The notes: generated by a model from the letters alone, not told the origin. 64,000 bases of DNA from an uncultured Arenicella sp. (GCA_937974565.1 CALJWL010000018.1:1-64000), one strand, 5' to 3'; counted from the stretch's first letter, positions 46,496-55,866 are shown. A program made the numbers and translations.

Positions 46496-47608
46496 TTAGA
46501 TCAAGCTTGCTGGATCAGTGAATTTTAAACTTTGTGCTTGAGCCACAGCTTTATAAGTCAGTTTGCCATCATGCACATTTAAACCGTTTAATAAATGTTC
46601 GTCACGCCGCATCGCTTCCCGCCACCCATTATTAGCTAAGCTTATAGCGAATGGCAGTGTGGCATTATTCAATGCGTAAGTTGATGTTTGCGGAACAGCG
46701 CCTGGCATATTCGCAACGCAGTAATGAACAATGCCGTCAACCACAAACGTTGGGTCTTGATGAGTGGTTGCTTTCGAAGTCTCAAAGCAACCGCCTTGGT
46801 CAATGGCCACATCAACCACCACCGAGCCAAGTTTCATACGTTTAATGATCTCACGAGTGACTAATTTGGGGGCGTTAGCGCCTGGAATCAGCACTGCGCC
46901 AATCAGCAAGTCCGTTTCCAAGGCGTGTCGCTCTAATGCTTCAGCCGTTGAGTATACGCATTTAGCTCTGCCTTGAAACATCATGTCTAATTCACGCAGT
47001 TTTGAAACGGAGCGATCTAAGATTGTTACTTGAGCGCCCATCCCAACAGCTATATAAGCAGCGTTCTGACCAACAACGCCGCCGCCAACAACCAGCACCT
47101 TGGCGGGCTCAGTGCCTGGTACGCCGCCCATCAAAACGCCGGCACCACCTTGTGCGCGCTCCAAACAGTGTGCCCCTGCTTGCGCGGCCAAACGTCCAGC
47201 CACTTCACTCATAGGGGCCAACAATGGCAATGAACGGTTAGGCCCAGTCACTGTTTCATAAGCCACCGCGGTCACACCAGACTCCAAAAGTAACTCGGTT
47301 TGTACGCGATCTGGTGCGAGATGTAGATACGTGAACAACAACTGCCCTTGGCTTAACTGTTTGCATTCATTCGGTTGCGGCTCTTTTACTTTAATTATCA
47401 TTTCGCTTTCTGCGAAGATCGCCTCGTTAGAAGCCGCAATGTTGACGCCCACCGCGGTATAGGCCTCATCGGTGAGACCTATACCGTCCGCTGCCCCAGC
47501 CGCCACTGTGACCTCATGACCGTTCTTAATTAGCTCCATGGCACTGGCTGGGCTAAGCCCCACTCGATATTCGTGGTTTTTAATTTCTTTTGCTACACCA
47601 ATCTTCAT
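46496..47608 (-). CDS. ald: Alanine dehydrogenase
   Basis: 370 residues. NAD-dependent oxidative deamination of alanine to pyruvate and ammonia. Start KIGVAKEIKNHEYRVGLSP is the usual one; the catalytic lysine region MIIKVKEPQPNE near residue 70, LFTYLHLAPD near 88 and the Rossmann motif VLVVGGGVVGQNAAYIAVGMG near 170 are clear. GAGGG precedes the ATG at 47608. It is divergent from an Lrp-family regulator across about 260 bases, the common arrangement where Lrp-type proteins control amino-acid catabolic genes. Confidence 0.97.
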   Translation of the reverse strand: MKIGVAKEIKNHEYRVGLSPASAMELIKNGHEVTVAAGAADGIGLTDEAYTAVGVNIAASNEAIFAESEMIIKVKEPQPNECKQLSQGQLLFTYLHLAPDRVQTELLLESGVTAVAYETVTGPNRSLPLLAPMSEVAGRLAAQAGAHCLERAQGGAGVLMGGVPGTEPAKVLVVGGGVVGQNAAYIAVGMGAQVTILDRSVSKLRELDMMFQGRAKCVYSTAEALERHALETDLLIGAVLIPGANAPKLVTREIIKRMKLGSVVVDVAIDQGGCFETSKATTHQDPTFVVDGIVHYCVANMPGAVPQTSTYALNNATLPFAISLANNGWREAMRRDEHLLNGLNVHDGKLTYKAVAQAQSLKFTDPASLI

Positions 47609-47867
47609 GATTACCCTCTTTTATGGTAGGCGCTCACTCAATCTCAGTAAGTGGTTGCGCCGTATCAACACTGTTAACTTTGCATGGCCGTGACCATGTT
47701 GTTGGTACAAAGAATGATATCGCTAGAACCTCATATGGTTAAGTTGATTTTTCTTTTAATCTTTTACATCAGCGCTTAAATTTAATTTAATTAAATGCAT
47801 GTATAGTGATAAATTCTGTTTAAACACTTTTGGATGGTGAGTTAATCTAAGACTCACCCAATTTAAT
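47609..47867. promoter_or_regulatory. Divergent ald/Lrp-regulator promoter region
   Basis: 259 bases between two divergent starts. An AT-rich dyad TTTAATTTAATTAAA is near 47779-47793 and an imperfect palindrome around CATGGCCGTGACCATG lies near 47680-47695. Lrp proteins favour AT-rich dyads, so control of ald from here is likely but not shown. Confidence 0.4.
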
Positions 47868-48353
47868 ATGACTGAAACAGACCCTCTTGAACAACCTAAG
47901 CTGGACAAATACGATCGACACATACTTACTGTATTGCAAGACGAGGGACGCATCTCCTTCACGGATCTTGGCAAGCGAGTAGGTTTAACCACCACACCGT
48001 GCATTGAACGGGTGCGTAAACTTGAAAGAGCGGGTTATATAAAGGGTTATGCCGCGCGTTTAAGCGCTAAGCAGTTGGATGCGGGTTTGGTGGTGTTTGT
48101 GCAAATCAGACTCGATCGCACAAGCAAGAAAAGCTTTCATGAATTCAAAGAGGCTATCCAGCAACTCGAACCGGTCCAAGAATGTTATCTGGTTACAGGC
48201 AGTTTTGATTTTTTAGTAAAAGCCAGAGTTAAAGATATGCGGGCCTATCGCGATTTTTTAGAGGAAGAGTTGTTGGCCGTACCTGGTGTTAATGGGTCAA
48301 CCAGCATAGCGGCCATGGAAACGGTAAAAGAAACGCTGGCAATCAGCGTGTAA
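47868..48353 (+). CDS. Lrp/AsnC-family transcriptional regulator
   Basis: 161 residues. The N-terminal winged helix-turn-helix is LDKYDRHILTVLQDEGRIS followed by LGKRVGLTTTPCIERVRKLE near residues 12-52, then the linker and the C-terminal RAM effector domain (VVFVQIRL, ECYLVTGSFDFLVKARVKDM near residue 115). Feast/famine regulators sense amino acids and often control adjacent catabolic genes. Its position divergent from ald makes alanine or leucine response plausible. No separate ribosome site is evident. Confidence 0.93.
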   Translation: MTETDPLEQPKLDKYDRHILTVLQDEGRISFTDLGKRVGLTTTPCIERVRKLERAGYIKGYAARLSAKQLDAGLVVFVQIRLDRTSKKSFHEFKEAIQQLEPVQECYLVTGSFDFLVKARVKDMRAYRDFLEEELLAVPGVNGSTSIAAMETVKETLAISV

Positions 48354-48392
48354 ATGCAAATACGCACCAAATTAGAGCGGTTTATTTTTGTT

Positions 48393-48409
48393 TGCACTGT
48401 TATGGTTCA
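48393..48409 (+). promoter_or_regulatory. NtrC-like binding site upstream of glnA
   Basis: TGCACTGTTATGGTTCA has the 17-base layout and 13 of 17 positions of the E. coli-type NtrC site TGCACCAACATGGTGCA. It is about 145 bases upstream of the predicted sigma-54 start, a normal enhancer distance. Confidence 0.65.
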
Positions 48410-48511
48410 AAAATTAATGTAAAGTTAGTTCGCATCTAAACAATGGCTATTTCAACCCTGATTGCACGCGGCTTATTTCGTAAGGCCATGCACCCAGTGG
48501 CTTTTGCGAAG

Positions 48512-48528
48512 TTGGCACAATGCTTGCT
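48512..48528 (+). promoter_or_regulatory. Sigma-54 promoter of glnA
   Basis: TTGGCACAATGCTTGCT matches the -24/-12 consensus: GG and GC are exactly ten bases apart and both flanks agree. Transcription would start near 48540, giving a leader of about 260 bases before glnA. Confidence 0.85.
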
Positions 48529-48799
48529 TTTATTTCTTTACTCGACATCAGTGCACAGATTGTCGGGTGCGTTGCTGGCCTTACGCTGATCGCAACAAAT
48601 TTAATACGGCACAGATGTTAAAACGTTAAGCATTTGTGCCCGCTTAAAGCGCCAATTTATGGTCCAAGTTTGTTCACGCCAAAACGAACAGCTTTGATGA
48701 TAAATAGGCACGGGCGGTAAACACTGCCATCAAACATAGGCGCGGCGTCTCTGACGCTCACCTAATTATTAGATAAACCATTGATATTGAGGTATGAGA

Positions 48800-50209
48800 A
48801 TGTCAGTTCAAGACGTTTTAAAGCAAATTAAAGACGAAGATATAAAATACGTTGACTTTCGTTTCACCGACACAAAAGGTAAAGAGCAACACGTAACGGT
48901 TCCAACCACGGTTGTTGACGAAGATACTTTTAAAGAAGGCAAGATGTTTGACGGCTCATCCGTCGCTGGCTGGAAAGGCATTAACGAATCAGACATGATT
49001 TTGATGCCTGAACCTGATTCAGCGGTAGTAGACCCGTTCTTTCAAGACAAAACGATGAACATTCGTTGCGACATTATCGAACCTTCAAACATGGAAGGTT
49101 ACGAACGTGACCCTCGTTCAATTGCCAAACGCGCTGAAGCTTATTTGAAAGAAACAGGCATTGGTGACACGGCGTATTTTGGCCCAGAGAACGAATTCTT
49201 CGTGTTCGATGACGTGCGTTTTGCTAACGAGCCACGTGGCTCTTTCTACGAAGTGGACTCTAAAGAAGCTTATTGGAATTCTGAGAAGCCATACGAAGAA
49301 GGCAACATGGGGCACCGACCAGGTCAAAAAGGCGGTTACTTCCCAGTACCGCCGGTTGATTCATTGCACGATTTGCGTGCGGCTATGTGCCAATCTTCTG
49401 AAGCAATGGGCGTTGATACAGAAGTGCATCACCACGAAGTTGCAACGGGCGGTCAGTGCGAAATTGGCACGCTATTCAATACATTAGTGCGCAAAGCCGA
49501 CGAAGTACAAATCTTCAAATACGCGGTTCACAACACGGCTCACATGTATGGCAAAACAGCTACGTTCATGCCAAAGCCAATCGTTGGCGACAACGGTTCA
49601 GGTATGCACGTTCACCAATCTATTTTCAAAGACGGCAACAACATGTTCGCTGGCGACGGTTATGGTGGCTTGAGCGAAACCGCGTTGTACTACATTGGTG
49701 GCATCTTCAAGCACGCCAAAGCAATTAATGCGTTCGCAAACGCCTCAACTAACTCATACAAACGTCTTGTGCCTGGCTTTGAAGCGCCCATTCTTTTGGC
49801 TTACTCAGCACGTAACCGCTCTGCTTCTTGTCGTATTCCTTACGTTATGAATCCGAAAGGCCGCCGTATTGAGATTCGTTTCCCAGACTCAACAGCCAAC
49901 CCATACTTAGCGTTTACCGCCATGTTAATGGCCGGTCTTGACGGAATCCAGAACAAAATTCACCCAGGTGACGCGGCTGACGAAGATTTGTATGAATTGC
50001 CAGCGGCTGAACAAGCCAAAATTCCGCAAGTAGCAGCGGGCCTTGACTACGCACTTGATGCGCTCGATAAAGATCGTGAATTTTTGCTTGCCGGTGGTGT
50101 GTTCACCAACAGCGCGATTGACGGTTACCTAGAGTTAAAACAAGAGGAAGTCGATGCATTGCGTATTAACACGCATCCAATCGAGTTCCAATACTCTTAC
50201 AGCTGCTAA
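48800..50209 (+). CDS. glnA: Glutamine synthetase type I
   Basis: 469 residues. ATP-dependent synthesis of glutamine from glutamate and ammonia. The ATG at 48800 is chosen over one at 48794 because a GAGG ribosome site fits it. Motifs: [13 protein letters not shown] near residue 50, [11 protein letters not shown] near 130, [15 protein letters not shown] near 265, [20 protein letters not shown] near 355. [12 protein letters not shown] near residue 395 carries the tyrosine that GlnE adenylylates in GSI-beta enzymes, so post-translational control is likely. Transcribed from a sigma-54 promoter under NtrC control and followed by a terminator before glnL. Confidence 0.98.
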   Translation: MSVQDVLKQIKDEDIKYVDFRFTDTKGKEQHVTVPTTVVDEDTFKEGKMFDGSSVAGWKGINESDMILMPEPDSAVVDPFFQDKTMNIRCDIIEPSNMEGYERDPRSIAKRAEAYLKETGIGDTAYFGPENEFFVFDDVRFANEPRGSFYEVDSKEAYWNSEKPYEEGNMGHRPGQKGGYFPVPPVDSLHDLRAAMCQSSEAMGVDTEVHHHEVATGGQCEIGTLFNTLVRKADEVQIFKYAVHNTAHMYGKTATFMPKPIVGDNGSGMHVHQSIFKDGNNMFAGDGYGGLSETALYYIGGIFKHAKAINAFANASTNSYKRLVPGFEAPILLAYSARNRSASCRIPYVMNPKGRRIEIRFPDSTANPYLAFTAMLMAGLDGIQNKIHPGDAADEDLYELPAAEQAKIPQVAAGLDYALDALDKDREFLLAGGVFTNSAIDGYLELKQEEVDALRINTHPIEFQYSYSC

Positions 50210-50273
50210 GCTGAATATTTATATAACAGGCTTAACATACAATTGAATATTGCATTAAGTCGTTTATAGAATT

Positions 50274-50309
50274 AAGTGCCTCGCTTGCTTTGGTCTGCGA
50301 GGCACTTTT
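50274..50309 (+). terminator. Terminator after glnA
   Basis: Perfect 11-bp stem (50274-50284 with 50297-50307), 12-base loop, four T residues. It separates glnA from glnL-glnG; E. coli has a terminator at the same place. Confidence 0.85.
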
Positions 50310-50405
50310 CAGCCACACAGCCTTAATGGAGTAACGGCGTGAAGTTGGCACAGATGCCTCAGTAAAACCATTTCCCCCACCCAATCAATAACGGGAGAAT
50401 TGGGT

Positions 50406-50429
50406 TATGATTTGCACCAATTTGGTGCA
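50406..50429 (+). promoter_or_regulatory. glnL promoter with perfect NtrC operator
   Basis: A TATGAT -10-like hexamer (50406-50411) is directly followed by the perfect 17-base palindrome TGCACCAATTTGGTGCA (50413-50429). The operator would cover the start site, so NtrC-phosphate should repress here, the known arrangement at E. coli glnL. The -35 is poor. Confidence 0.7.
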
Positions 50430-50459
50430 TGCTTGATATTAATCGACGTAACGTCCGGT

Positions 50460-51575
50460 GTGAATTCAGTTTTGAACAGTGAATTAGTACTTGAAAGCTT
50501 GGAAAGTGCGGTGATCGTGATTGATCAGAGTAATCACGTTAAGCTGGTGAACATTGCGGCTGAGACTCTATTTTGTCAAAGCCGGCGTTATTTGATCGGC
50601 AAACACATAAATGAGTTACTCGATGATACGGTTGTGCGCAAATCACTGCAGGAGTGCCGTGATTACGGGGCCAAATTTACTTTAAGAGAAGTGCAGCTAG
50701 GGCTGCTTGGTCAAAACTTACTCGTGGATGTGACCTTATCCATGGTTACCACTCAGTACGGCATGGAACCATCTATTTTGATTGAAATTAATTCAATCAA
50801 TCGCATTTCGCGCTTTATGAAAGAGAAAAATCAGATGGAACGTCAACAATCTTTCAAGTTGATGATGCGTGGTTTAGCTCATGAAATTAAGAACCCTTTG
50901 GGTGGCATTCGCGGTGCAGCGCAATTACTTGATCGAGAAATAGAAGACCCATCAAGAAAAGAGCTGACCGACATACTGATAAAAGAAGCCGATCGTTTAA
51001 CCCGTTTGGTGGATCGCGTTATGGGGTCACGCGCGCAACTAAAGCCAACGCGGCTAAACATTCATGAAGTGTTGGAACACGTAGTCCACCTTATCAGTGT
51101 AAAAGGTGCATCCCAACTGATTGTGAAGCGTTTTTATGATCCGGCCTTACCTGAAATCAAAGTGGATAAAGAACAGGTAATTCAAGCAATTTTAAATATC
51201 GTGGGCAATGCGGTTGAAGCGCAAGAAGGCTGCGAAACGATCACAATAGGATTAGTGACTAAATTTGAGCGCTTCGTCACTATAAATCAGGTAATGCATC
51301 GCCAAGCATTGAAAATTCAAATTTGGGATGAAGGGCCTGGCGTGCCCGATGACATGAGAGACGTTATTTTTGACCCTCTAGTAACTGGCCGCCCAGAAGG
51401 CACTGGGCTAGGTTTGTCCATAACGCAAGAAATTGTCCAACGCCACCACGGCGCCGTTATACTAGAGCATTACCATGGAAAAACGTGCTTCTCCATCTCG
51501 CTACCTTACAATCCCAAAGAACCTTTAGCTGGCAGCAACAAGGAACCCTTAGCCGGAGATAATAACAATGCATAA
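50460..51575 (+). CDS. glnL: Nitrogen regulation sensor kinase NtrB
   Basis: About 371 residues from the GTG at 50460; an open frame reaches back to 50400, but that would place the NtrC operator inside the gene, so the shorter start is preferred (a TTG at 50472 is also possible). PAS domain at the N-terminus (LESAVIVIDQSNHVKLVNIA). The histidine box GLAHEIKNPLGGIRGAAQLL near residue 140 and the kinase motifs NIVGNAVEAQEG, DEGPGVPDD and GTGLGLSITQEIVQRH are clear. The end has a 24-base tandem duplication (KEPLAGSN KEPLAGDN) that also provides the glnG ribosome site. Cytoplasmic; senses nitrogen through PII and phosphorylates GlnG. Confidence 0.95.
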   Translation: MNSVLNSELVLESLESAVIVIDQSNHVKLVNIAAETLFCQSRRYLIGKHINELLDDTVVRKSLQECRDYGAKFTLREVQLGLLGQNLLVDVTLSMVTTQYGMEPSILIEINSINRISRFMKEKNQMERQQSFKLMMRGLAHEIKNPLGGIRGAAQLLDREIEDPSRKELTDILIKEADRLTRLVDRVMGSRAQLKPTRLNIHEVLEHVVHLISVKGASQLIVKRFYDPALPEIKVDKEQVIQAILNIVGNAVEAQEGCETITIGLVTKFERFVTINQVMHRQALKIQIWDEGPGVPDDMRDVIFDPLVTGRPEGTGLGLSITQEIVQRHHGAVILEHYHGKTCFSISLPYNPKEPLAGSNKEPLAGDNNNA

Positions 51576-52947
51576 AGTTTGGATAGTTGATGACGATTCG
51601 TCTATTCGTTGGGTGCTTGCGCGCGCGTTGCGTGCCGATGAATTTGATGTGCGCGACTTTGAAGACGCTGAACAAGCTCTTTCTGCTATGGAAACAGAAC
51701 AGCCCGACGTGTTGATGACGGATATTCGTATGCCGGGCATGAGTGGTCTTGAACTAGCGAAAATTTTGCACCAAGAGCAGCCAGACATTCCCGTGATTAT
51801 CATGACCGCGCATACCGACCTAGACAGCGCCTTGGCATCGTATGAAAGCGGGGCATTTGAATACTTACCTAAACCGTTTGATTTAGACGAGGCTGTTCGT
51901 TTAGTGCAACGAGCCGTAGAGCCCAAAAACGGCGCTGATTCACCAGAAGAAGAAACGGCTGAAGTCACCATTATTGGTGAAGCACCAGCAATGCAAGAGG
52001 TGTTTAGAGCCATAGGTCGCTTGGCCAAATCTAATATCAATGTCATGGTATGCGGTCAATCTGGCACTGGTAAAGAGCTGGTGGCTAATGCCCTGCACCG
52101 CCACAGCCCCAGAGCGACAAAACCGTTTGTGGCAATTAATATCGCGGCTATTCCAGCTGAGTTACTTGAGTCTGAATTGTTTGGGCACGAAAAAGGCGCA
52201 TTTACAGGCGCGCAAGCGCAACGTAAAGGGCGCTTTGAACAAGCCGATGGCGGCACACTGTTCCTAGATGAAATAGGCGAAATGAACGCAGAACTGCAAA
52301 CACGATTACTGCGGGTACTATCGGATAAACGTTTTTATCGCGTTGGTGGGCGAGATTTGGTGTCGGTTGATGTGCGCGTTCTGGCCGCCACCAACCGTGA
52401 TTTAGAAGAGCAGGTCGCTCAAGGTCGTTTCCGAGAAGACTTGTATCATCGTTTGAACGTCATCCGCATCGATATTCCGTCCTTACGCGAGCGTGTAGAA
52501 GACATACCTCTACTTGCAAAGCGCTTTTTACGCATGAGCGCCGATGACTTAGAAGTGGAAATGAAGCTCTTAAGCGACGAAGCCTTATCGAAAATGAGCG
52601 GCTATCATTGGCCTGGCAATGTGCGCCAACTGGAAAACATATGCCGCTGGTTAACAGTGATGGCACCGGCCAAATTGGTGGGTGTGGAAGATTTACCTAA
52701 AGAATTATTAGCCGAGTCGGAACTTGAACAAGTTGACAATTGGGAGGCCGCATTAGCTCAGGTCGTTCGTCGTAAACTGAACATGGGGCAGCAAGACATA
52801 TTAAATGAGTTGGCTAAAAGTTTTGAGGGGACGCTATTAAAAGTGGCCTTGGATCACACCGGCGGGCATCGACAGCAGTCAGCCAAATTACTGGGTTGGG
52901 GGCGTAACACGTTAACTCGTAAACTGAAAGAACTTGAACTAGATTAA
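51568..52947 (+). CDS. glnG: Nitrogen regulation response regulator NtrC
   Basis: 459 residues, overlapping glnL by eight bases. Receiver domain with the phospho-aspartate in VLMTDIRMPGMSG near residue 52. AAA+ sigma-54 activator domain: Walker A VCGQSGTGKELVANALH near 165, GAFTGA in EKGAFTGAQAQRKG near 212, Walker B GTLFLDEIGEM, and the arginine-bearing RLNVIRIDIPSLRERVEDI. The C-terminal Fis-type helix-turn-helix ends HTGGHRQQSAKLLGWGRNTL. It activates glnA from enhancer sites, matching the sites at 48393 and 50413. Confidence 0.97.
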   Translation: MHKVWIVDDDSSIRWVLARALRADEFDVRDFEDAEQALSAMETEQPDVLMTDIRMPGMSGLELAKILHQEQPDIPVIIMTAHTDLDSALASYESGAFEYLPKPFDLDEAVRLVQRAVEPKNGADSPEEETAEVTIIGEAPAMQEVFRAIGRLAKSNINVMVCGQSGTGKELVANALHRHSPRATKPFVAINIAAIPAELLESELFGHEKGAFTGAQAQRKGRFEQADGGTLFLDEIGEMNAELQTRLLRVLSDKRFYRVGGRDLVSVDVRVLAATNRDLEEQVAQGRFREDLYHRLNVIRIDIPSLRERVEDIPLLAKRFLRMSADDLEVEMKLLSDEALSKMSGYHWPGNVRQLENICRWLTVMAPAKLVGVEDLPKELLAESELEQVDNWEAALAQVVRRKLNMGQQDILNELAKSFEGTLLKVALDHTGGHRQQSAKLLGWGRNTLTRKLKELELD

Positions 52948-53042
52948 CAATTAGTGAGCAGATACCCACAGGTACTTATTGTTAGGCATAATGCGCGTTA
53001 TACTCCGCCGATCGAAGCGTAGACCTAACGTTACCCGCCATT

Positions 53043-53714
53043 ATGAAATACTTTTTTTTAAGCCTGATATTTATTGTCGCTGTTATGCAAAGCAGCCAAT
53101 CATACCCACAAACGCGATACGTAACCGACAGCATCGACGTTATGATGCGCTCTGGCCCTACTAATAAAAATAAGATCATCAAAGTATTAAAAAGTGGCGA
53201 GCGTATGCAAGTTGTAAATCTAAATGCGGGTAACGGCCACAGCGAAGTACGCAATGCGGCTGGCGACACTGGCTTTGTGTTGACTCGATATTTAAGTGAT
53301 ATTCCATCAGCGCGTGACCGAGTGGCGCGCCTTGAAGCTCAGTTACAACAATTGAGTGCTGAGCCGGGTGAATTGCAAACCTTATTAGCCACCGCGCAAG
53401 AAGACAACCAAGCACTGATTAAACAGAATACCGATTTGACCGCTAAACTCGTTGAAACGACCAGCGAACTTGAAAACATCAAACGAGTTTCTTCAGATGC
53501 GGTCAACATTGCGAGCCGCAACACCAAACTCGAAGGTGAAGTGCAAGAGTTGTTATTAGAAATCGACACCATTCGCCTTAGAAATAACTCATTGAAAGAC
53601 CAAGAAGAGCAGCGATGGTTTATGCTTGGTATTGGCACCATTGTGTTTGGCCTATTTTTAGGTTGGTTATTAGCAATTTCCAAAAGCCCACGCCGACAGT
53701 CTTGGGGAGCATAA
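53043..53714 (+). CDS. SH3-domain membrane protein (YgiM/TIGR04211-like)
   Basis: 223 residues. Signal peptide 1-21 (MKYFFLSLIFIVAVMQSSQS), bacterial SH3 domain about 25-85 (TRYVTDSIDVMMRSGPTN, VLKSGERMQVV, TGFVLTRYLSD), a long coiled coil about 90-190 (RLEAQLQQL, ENQALIKQNTDLTAKL) and one C-terminal membrane helix near 196-214. This layout is that of YgiM-type proteins of unknown function, with a periplasmic side facing the cell wall. It stands alone, 95 bases after glnG. Confidence 0.88.
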   Translation: MKYFFLSLIFIVAVMQSSQSYPQTRYVTDSIDVMMRSGPTNKNKIIKVLKSGERMQVVNLNAGNGHSEVRNAAGDTGFVLTRYLSDIPSARDRVARLEAQLQQLSAEPGELQTLLATAQEDNQALIKQNTDLTAKLVETTSELENIKRVSSDAVNIASRNTKLEGEVQELLLEIDTIRLRNNSLKDQEEQRWFMLGIGTIVFGLFLGWLLAISKSPRRQSWGA

Positions 53715-53751
53715 GCGTCTAACAGTCAGATCCAATCTGAACTTCTACAAA

Positions 53752-54621
53752 TCAGTTAAGCTGTTCAACCTTGTAGCCGGCTTTTTCAATCTCTGACAGT
53801 ACACTGTCTTTGCCGGCCAAATGCAGTACGCCAACTAAAATAAACTCAACCTCAGGTGTTCCTAGCCACCTCTTAATTGCAGGCACCCACTGTTTATTTC
53901 GATCCACCAACATAAACTGATAAAGTTCAGGCGCCTCTTTAATCATTTGAGTTAGGCCCAGATTTTCCAAGCTTTGCATATCTCCTGTCTTCCAAGCTGA
54001 CAATAATTTTGGCCATTGATGTTCCAGTTGGCCTATATCGCGCAACGTGGAAGCGATTATCAGATTGGGGTCTAAGGCATTCATGCGATCAATAAATTTA
54101 ATCTGCTCATCTAAACTTTCCAACCAAGCAACACTCTTTTCGCTTTTTTTAGCTCTATTGCTAAAGTAAATATCAACGCCACTTTGTGCATTAATTCCTA
54201 GACGCTGAAGTTCCAATACTAACAATGTCAGATTAAATCCAGCGGGTTTAAATCGCTCGAACATGGCCAAAGGCAAATTCCGCTTCGTTAAAAATGCAGT
54301 TAGATCGCGATAGACTTGTGGCTCTAATACCGACTCAACCGTTTGACCGTCTTGGTACATCAGCGCGGGCATAAACTTTGTTTGTGCACCTATGGAGTTA
54401 GCGCCATCTATATCGGTTTCGAAAATCAGTTTCGATGACTGTGAAAATGCCTGTTCAAAAGCATCTGGTAAAGGGTAATCCCCTGCTGACAGCAAGTGTA
54501 TTGTACCGCCGATAAATAACTCGCGTTCGCCATCGCTTACTTTCCACACGGGCGACTTTGCGAACGCACAATTAACAAGGAAAAATGAGATTAAACCAGT
54601 CGAAATTCTCTTCAGTGTCAT
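53752..54621 (-). CDS. TraB/GumN family protein
   Basis: 289 residues with a signal peptide (MTLKRISTGLISFFLVNCAFA, cut near 21). Family motifs GGTIHLL near residue 38, FETDIDG near 68, and the final GVLHLAGKDSVL near 263 identify the TraB/PrgY/GumN fold, thought to be metal-dependent peptidase-like. No catalytic function is established for most members. It is convergent with the SH3 gene and divergent from the AraC gene. Confidence 0.85.
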   Translation of the reverse strand: MTLKRISTGLISFFLVNCAFAKSPVWKVSDGERELFIGGTIHLLSAGDYPLPDAFEQAFSQSSKLIFETDIDGANSIGAQTKFMPALMYQDGQTVESVLEPQVYRDLTAFLTKRNLPLAMFERFKPAGFNLTLLVLELQRLGINAQSGVDIYFSNRAKKSEKSVAWLESLDEQIKFIDRMNALDPNLIIASTLRDIGQLEHQWPKLLSAWKTGDMQSLENLGLTQMIKEAPELYQFMLVDRNKQWVPAIKRWLGTPEVEFILVGVLHLAGKDSVLSEIEKAGYKVEQLN

Positions 54622-54792
54622 TTTACTTTCCAGTGCTATTCCAAAGGCGACTCACTATAAAATGTCGCTCTAACCTAATTATATGGCAATCATCACTAAT
54701 AACATAAACGGATTAACGTTACAGCTTATAATAGACCCTCGCATCTTGATATCAGCTTTGCAAGCCTAAGGCACCCATGGCAAACTAACCCT

Positions 54793-55866
54793 ATGGAATA
54801 CGTAAACATCACATTCAGGCTTCTGGCAATCTCACAAACACTGTTATTTTTGTTGTTTGTTGCGTTCTCGGATAACCCATTGCGAGTAAAGTCAGTCGGT
54901 ATGGCCTTTATTATCGGGGTAATGGCGTACATTGCCATTCCTTTGATCGAAGATTACACACCCCATATTGAACGGGTAAAGGTATTTTGGCTGATTGCGA
55001 ATATTGTTCCCAGTTTACTTTTACTGTTCGTGTTCTTTATATTTGAAGAAAGTTGCGAAATCCCTAAGTGGCTTATTGCATTGGTCTCATTGTCGGTACT
55101 GTCCTCAGTGTGGTTTCAGTTTTCAATTGGAAATCATTTCAATTTGCCCATATGGCTACAGACACCCAAAACAGACGTAACATTAACCGTTGTTTGCTCG
55201 CCATTGTGGCTACAAATACTCAAAGCGGGGATAACTTTAACCGCTATTTGCATTATATGGAACGGCCGCGAAAGTGATTTGGTCGAGTTGCGCACTAAAT
55301 TACGCACCATATTTGTTCTTGTAGTGGCAGTGCAAACTCTCATGGTGATCTTTCTTGAAATGATGACGCATTTTGACCCACCATTAATACTCGATACGGT
55401 TATGCAATTTCTTATTTTAATATTTTGCGTGGCCGTAAACTATTTCTTTATCAAATTAAACCCGCAAGGTACGCTAATGGCAACGGTGGCACCAGTAACC
55501 ATGGCGAACACTGAAAAAGTTGTTGACCCACATATTGCTGAATTGCTTGACCGCATGCGAAGTGAACGCCTTTACGCGGATCATGACCTGCGAGTCAACT
55601 CCTTAGCGCAAATGATTAATTTACCCGAATACAAGTTGCGTAAAAAAATTAATCAAGAACTGGGGTATCGTAACTTTAACCACTTTGTGAATCATTACCG
55701 AATCGAAGAAGCAGGAATAAAGTTACGTGAAGACACTAGAATACCGGTGCTGACCATCGCGTTGGACGTCGGGTTTCGTTCGATTTCATCTTTTAACAGT
55801 GCCTTTCAAGCGCATTTTGGGCTGAGTCCGACAAAATACAGGGCAGAAAGCCTACCGAATATTTAA
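54793..55866 (+). CDS. Membrane-anchored AraC-family transcriptional regulator
   Basis: 357 residues. The first about 225 residues form six or seven hydrophobic segments; the C-terminal 100 are an AraC DNA-binding domain with two helix-turn-helices (DLRVNSLAQMINLPEYKL near 270, RIPVLTIALDVGFRSISSF near 315) and the closing LSPTKYRAESL. Such proteins probably sense a membrane-side signal and act on DNA directly. Residues 119-154 hold an 18-residue tandem repeat (WLQTPKTDVTLT then WLQILKAGITLT), seen as a 54-base DNA repeat at 55148-55255. Followed by a perfect terminator. Confidence 0.85.
   Translation: MEYVNITFRLLAISQTLLFLLFVAFSDNPLRVKSVGMAFIIGVMAYIAIPLIEDYTPHIERVKVFWLIANIVPSLLLLFVFFIFEESCEIPKWLIALVSLSVLSSVWFQFSIGNHFNLPIWLQTPKTDVTLTVVCSPLWLQILKAGITLTAICIIWNGRESDLVELRTKLRTIFVLVVAVQTLMVIFLEMMTHFDPPLILDTVMQFLILIFCVAVNYFFIKLNPQGTLMATVAPVTMANTEKVVDPHIAELLDRMRSERLYADHDLRVNSLAQMINLPEYKLRKKINQELGYRNFNHFVNHYRIEEAGIKLREDTRIPVLTIALDVGFRSISSFNSAFQAHFGLSPTKYRAESLPNI

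Noticed and set aside
50341-50365. TTGGCAC element as a sigma-54 promoter for glnL
   Set aside because: The -12 GC is not at ten bases from the -24 GG, so the promoter spacing fails; the sigma-70-like element next to the NtrC site fits better.
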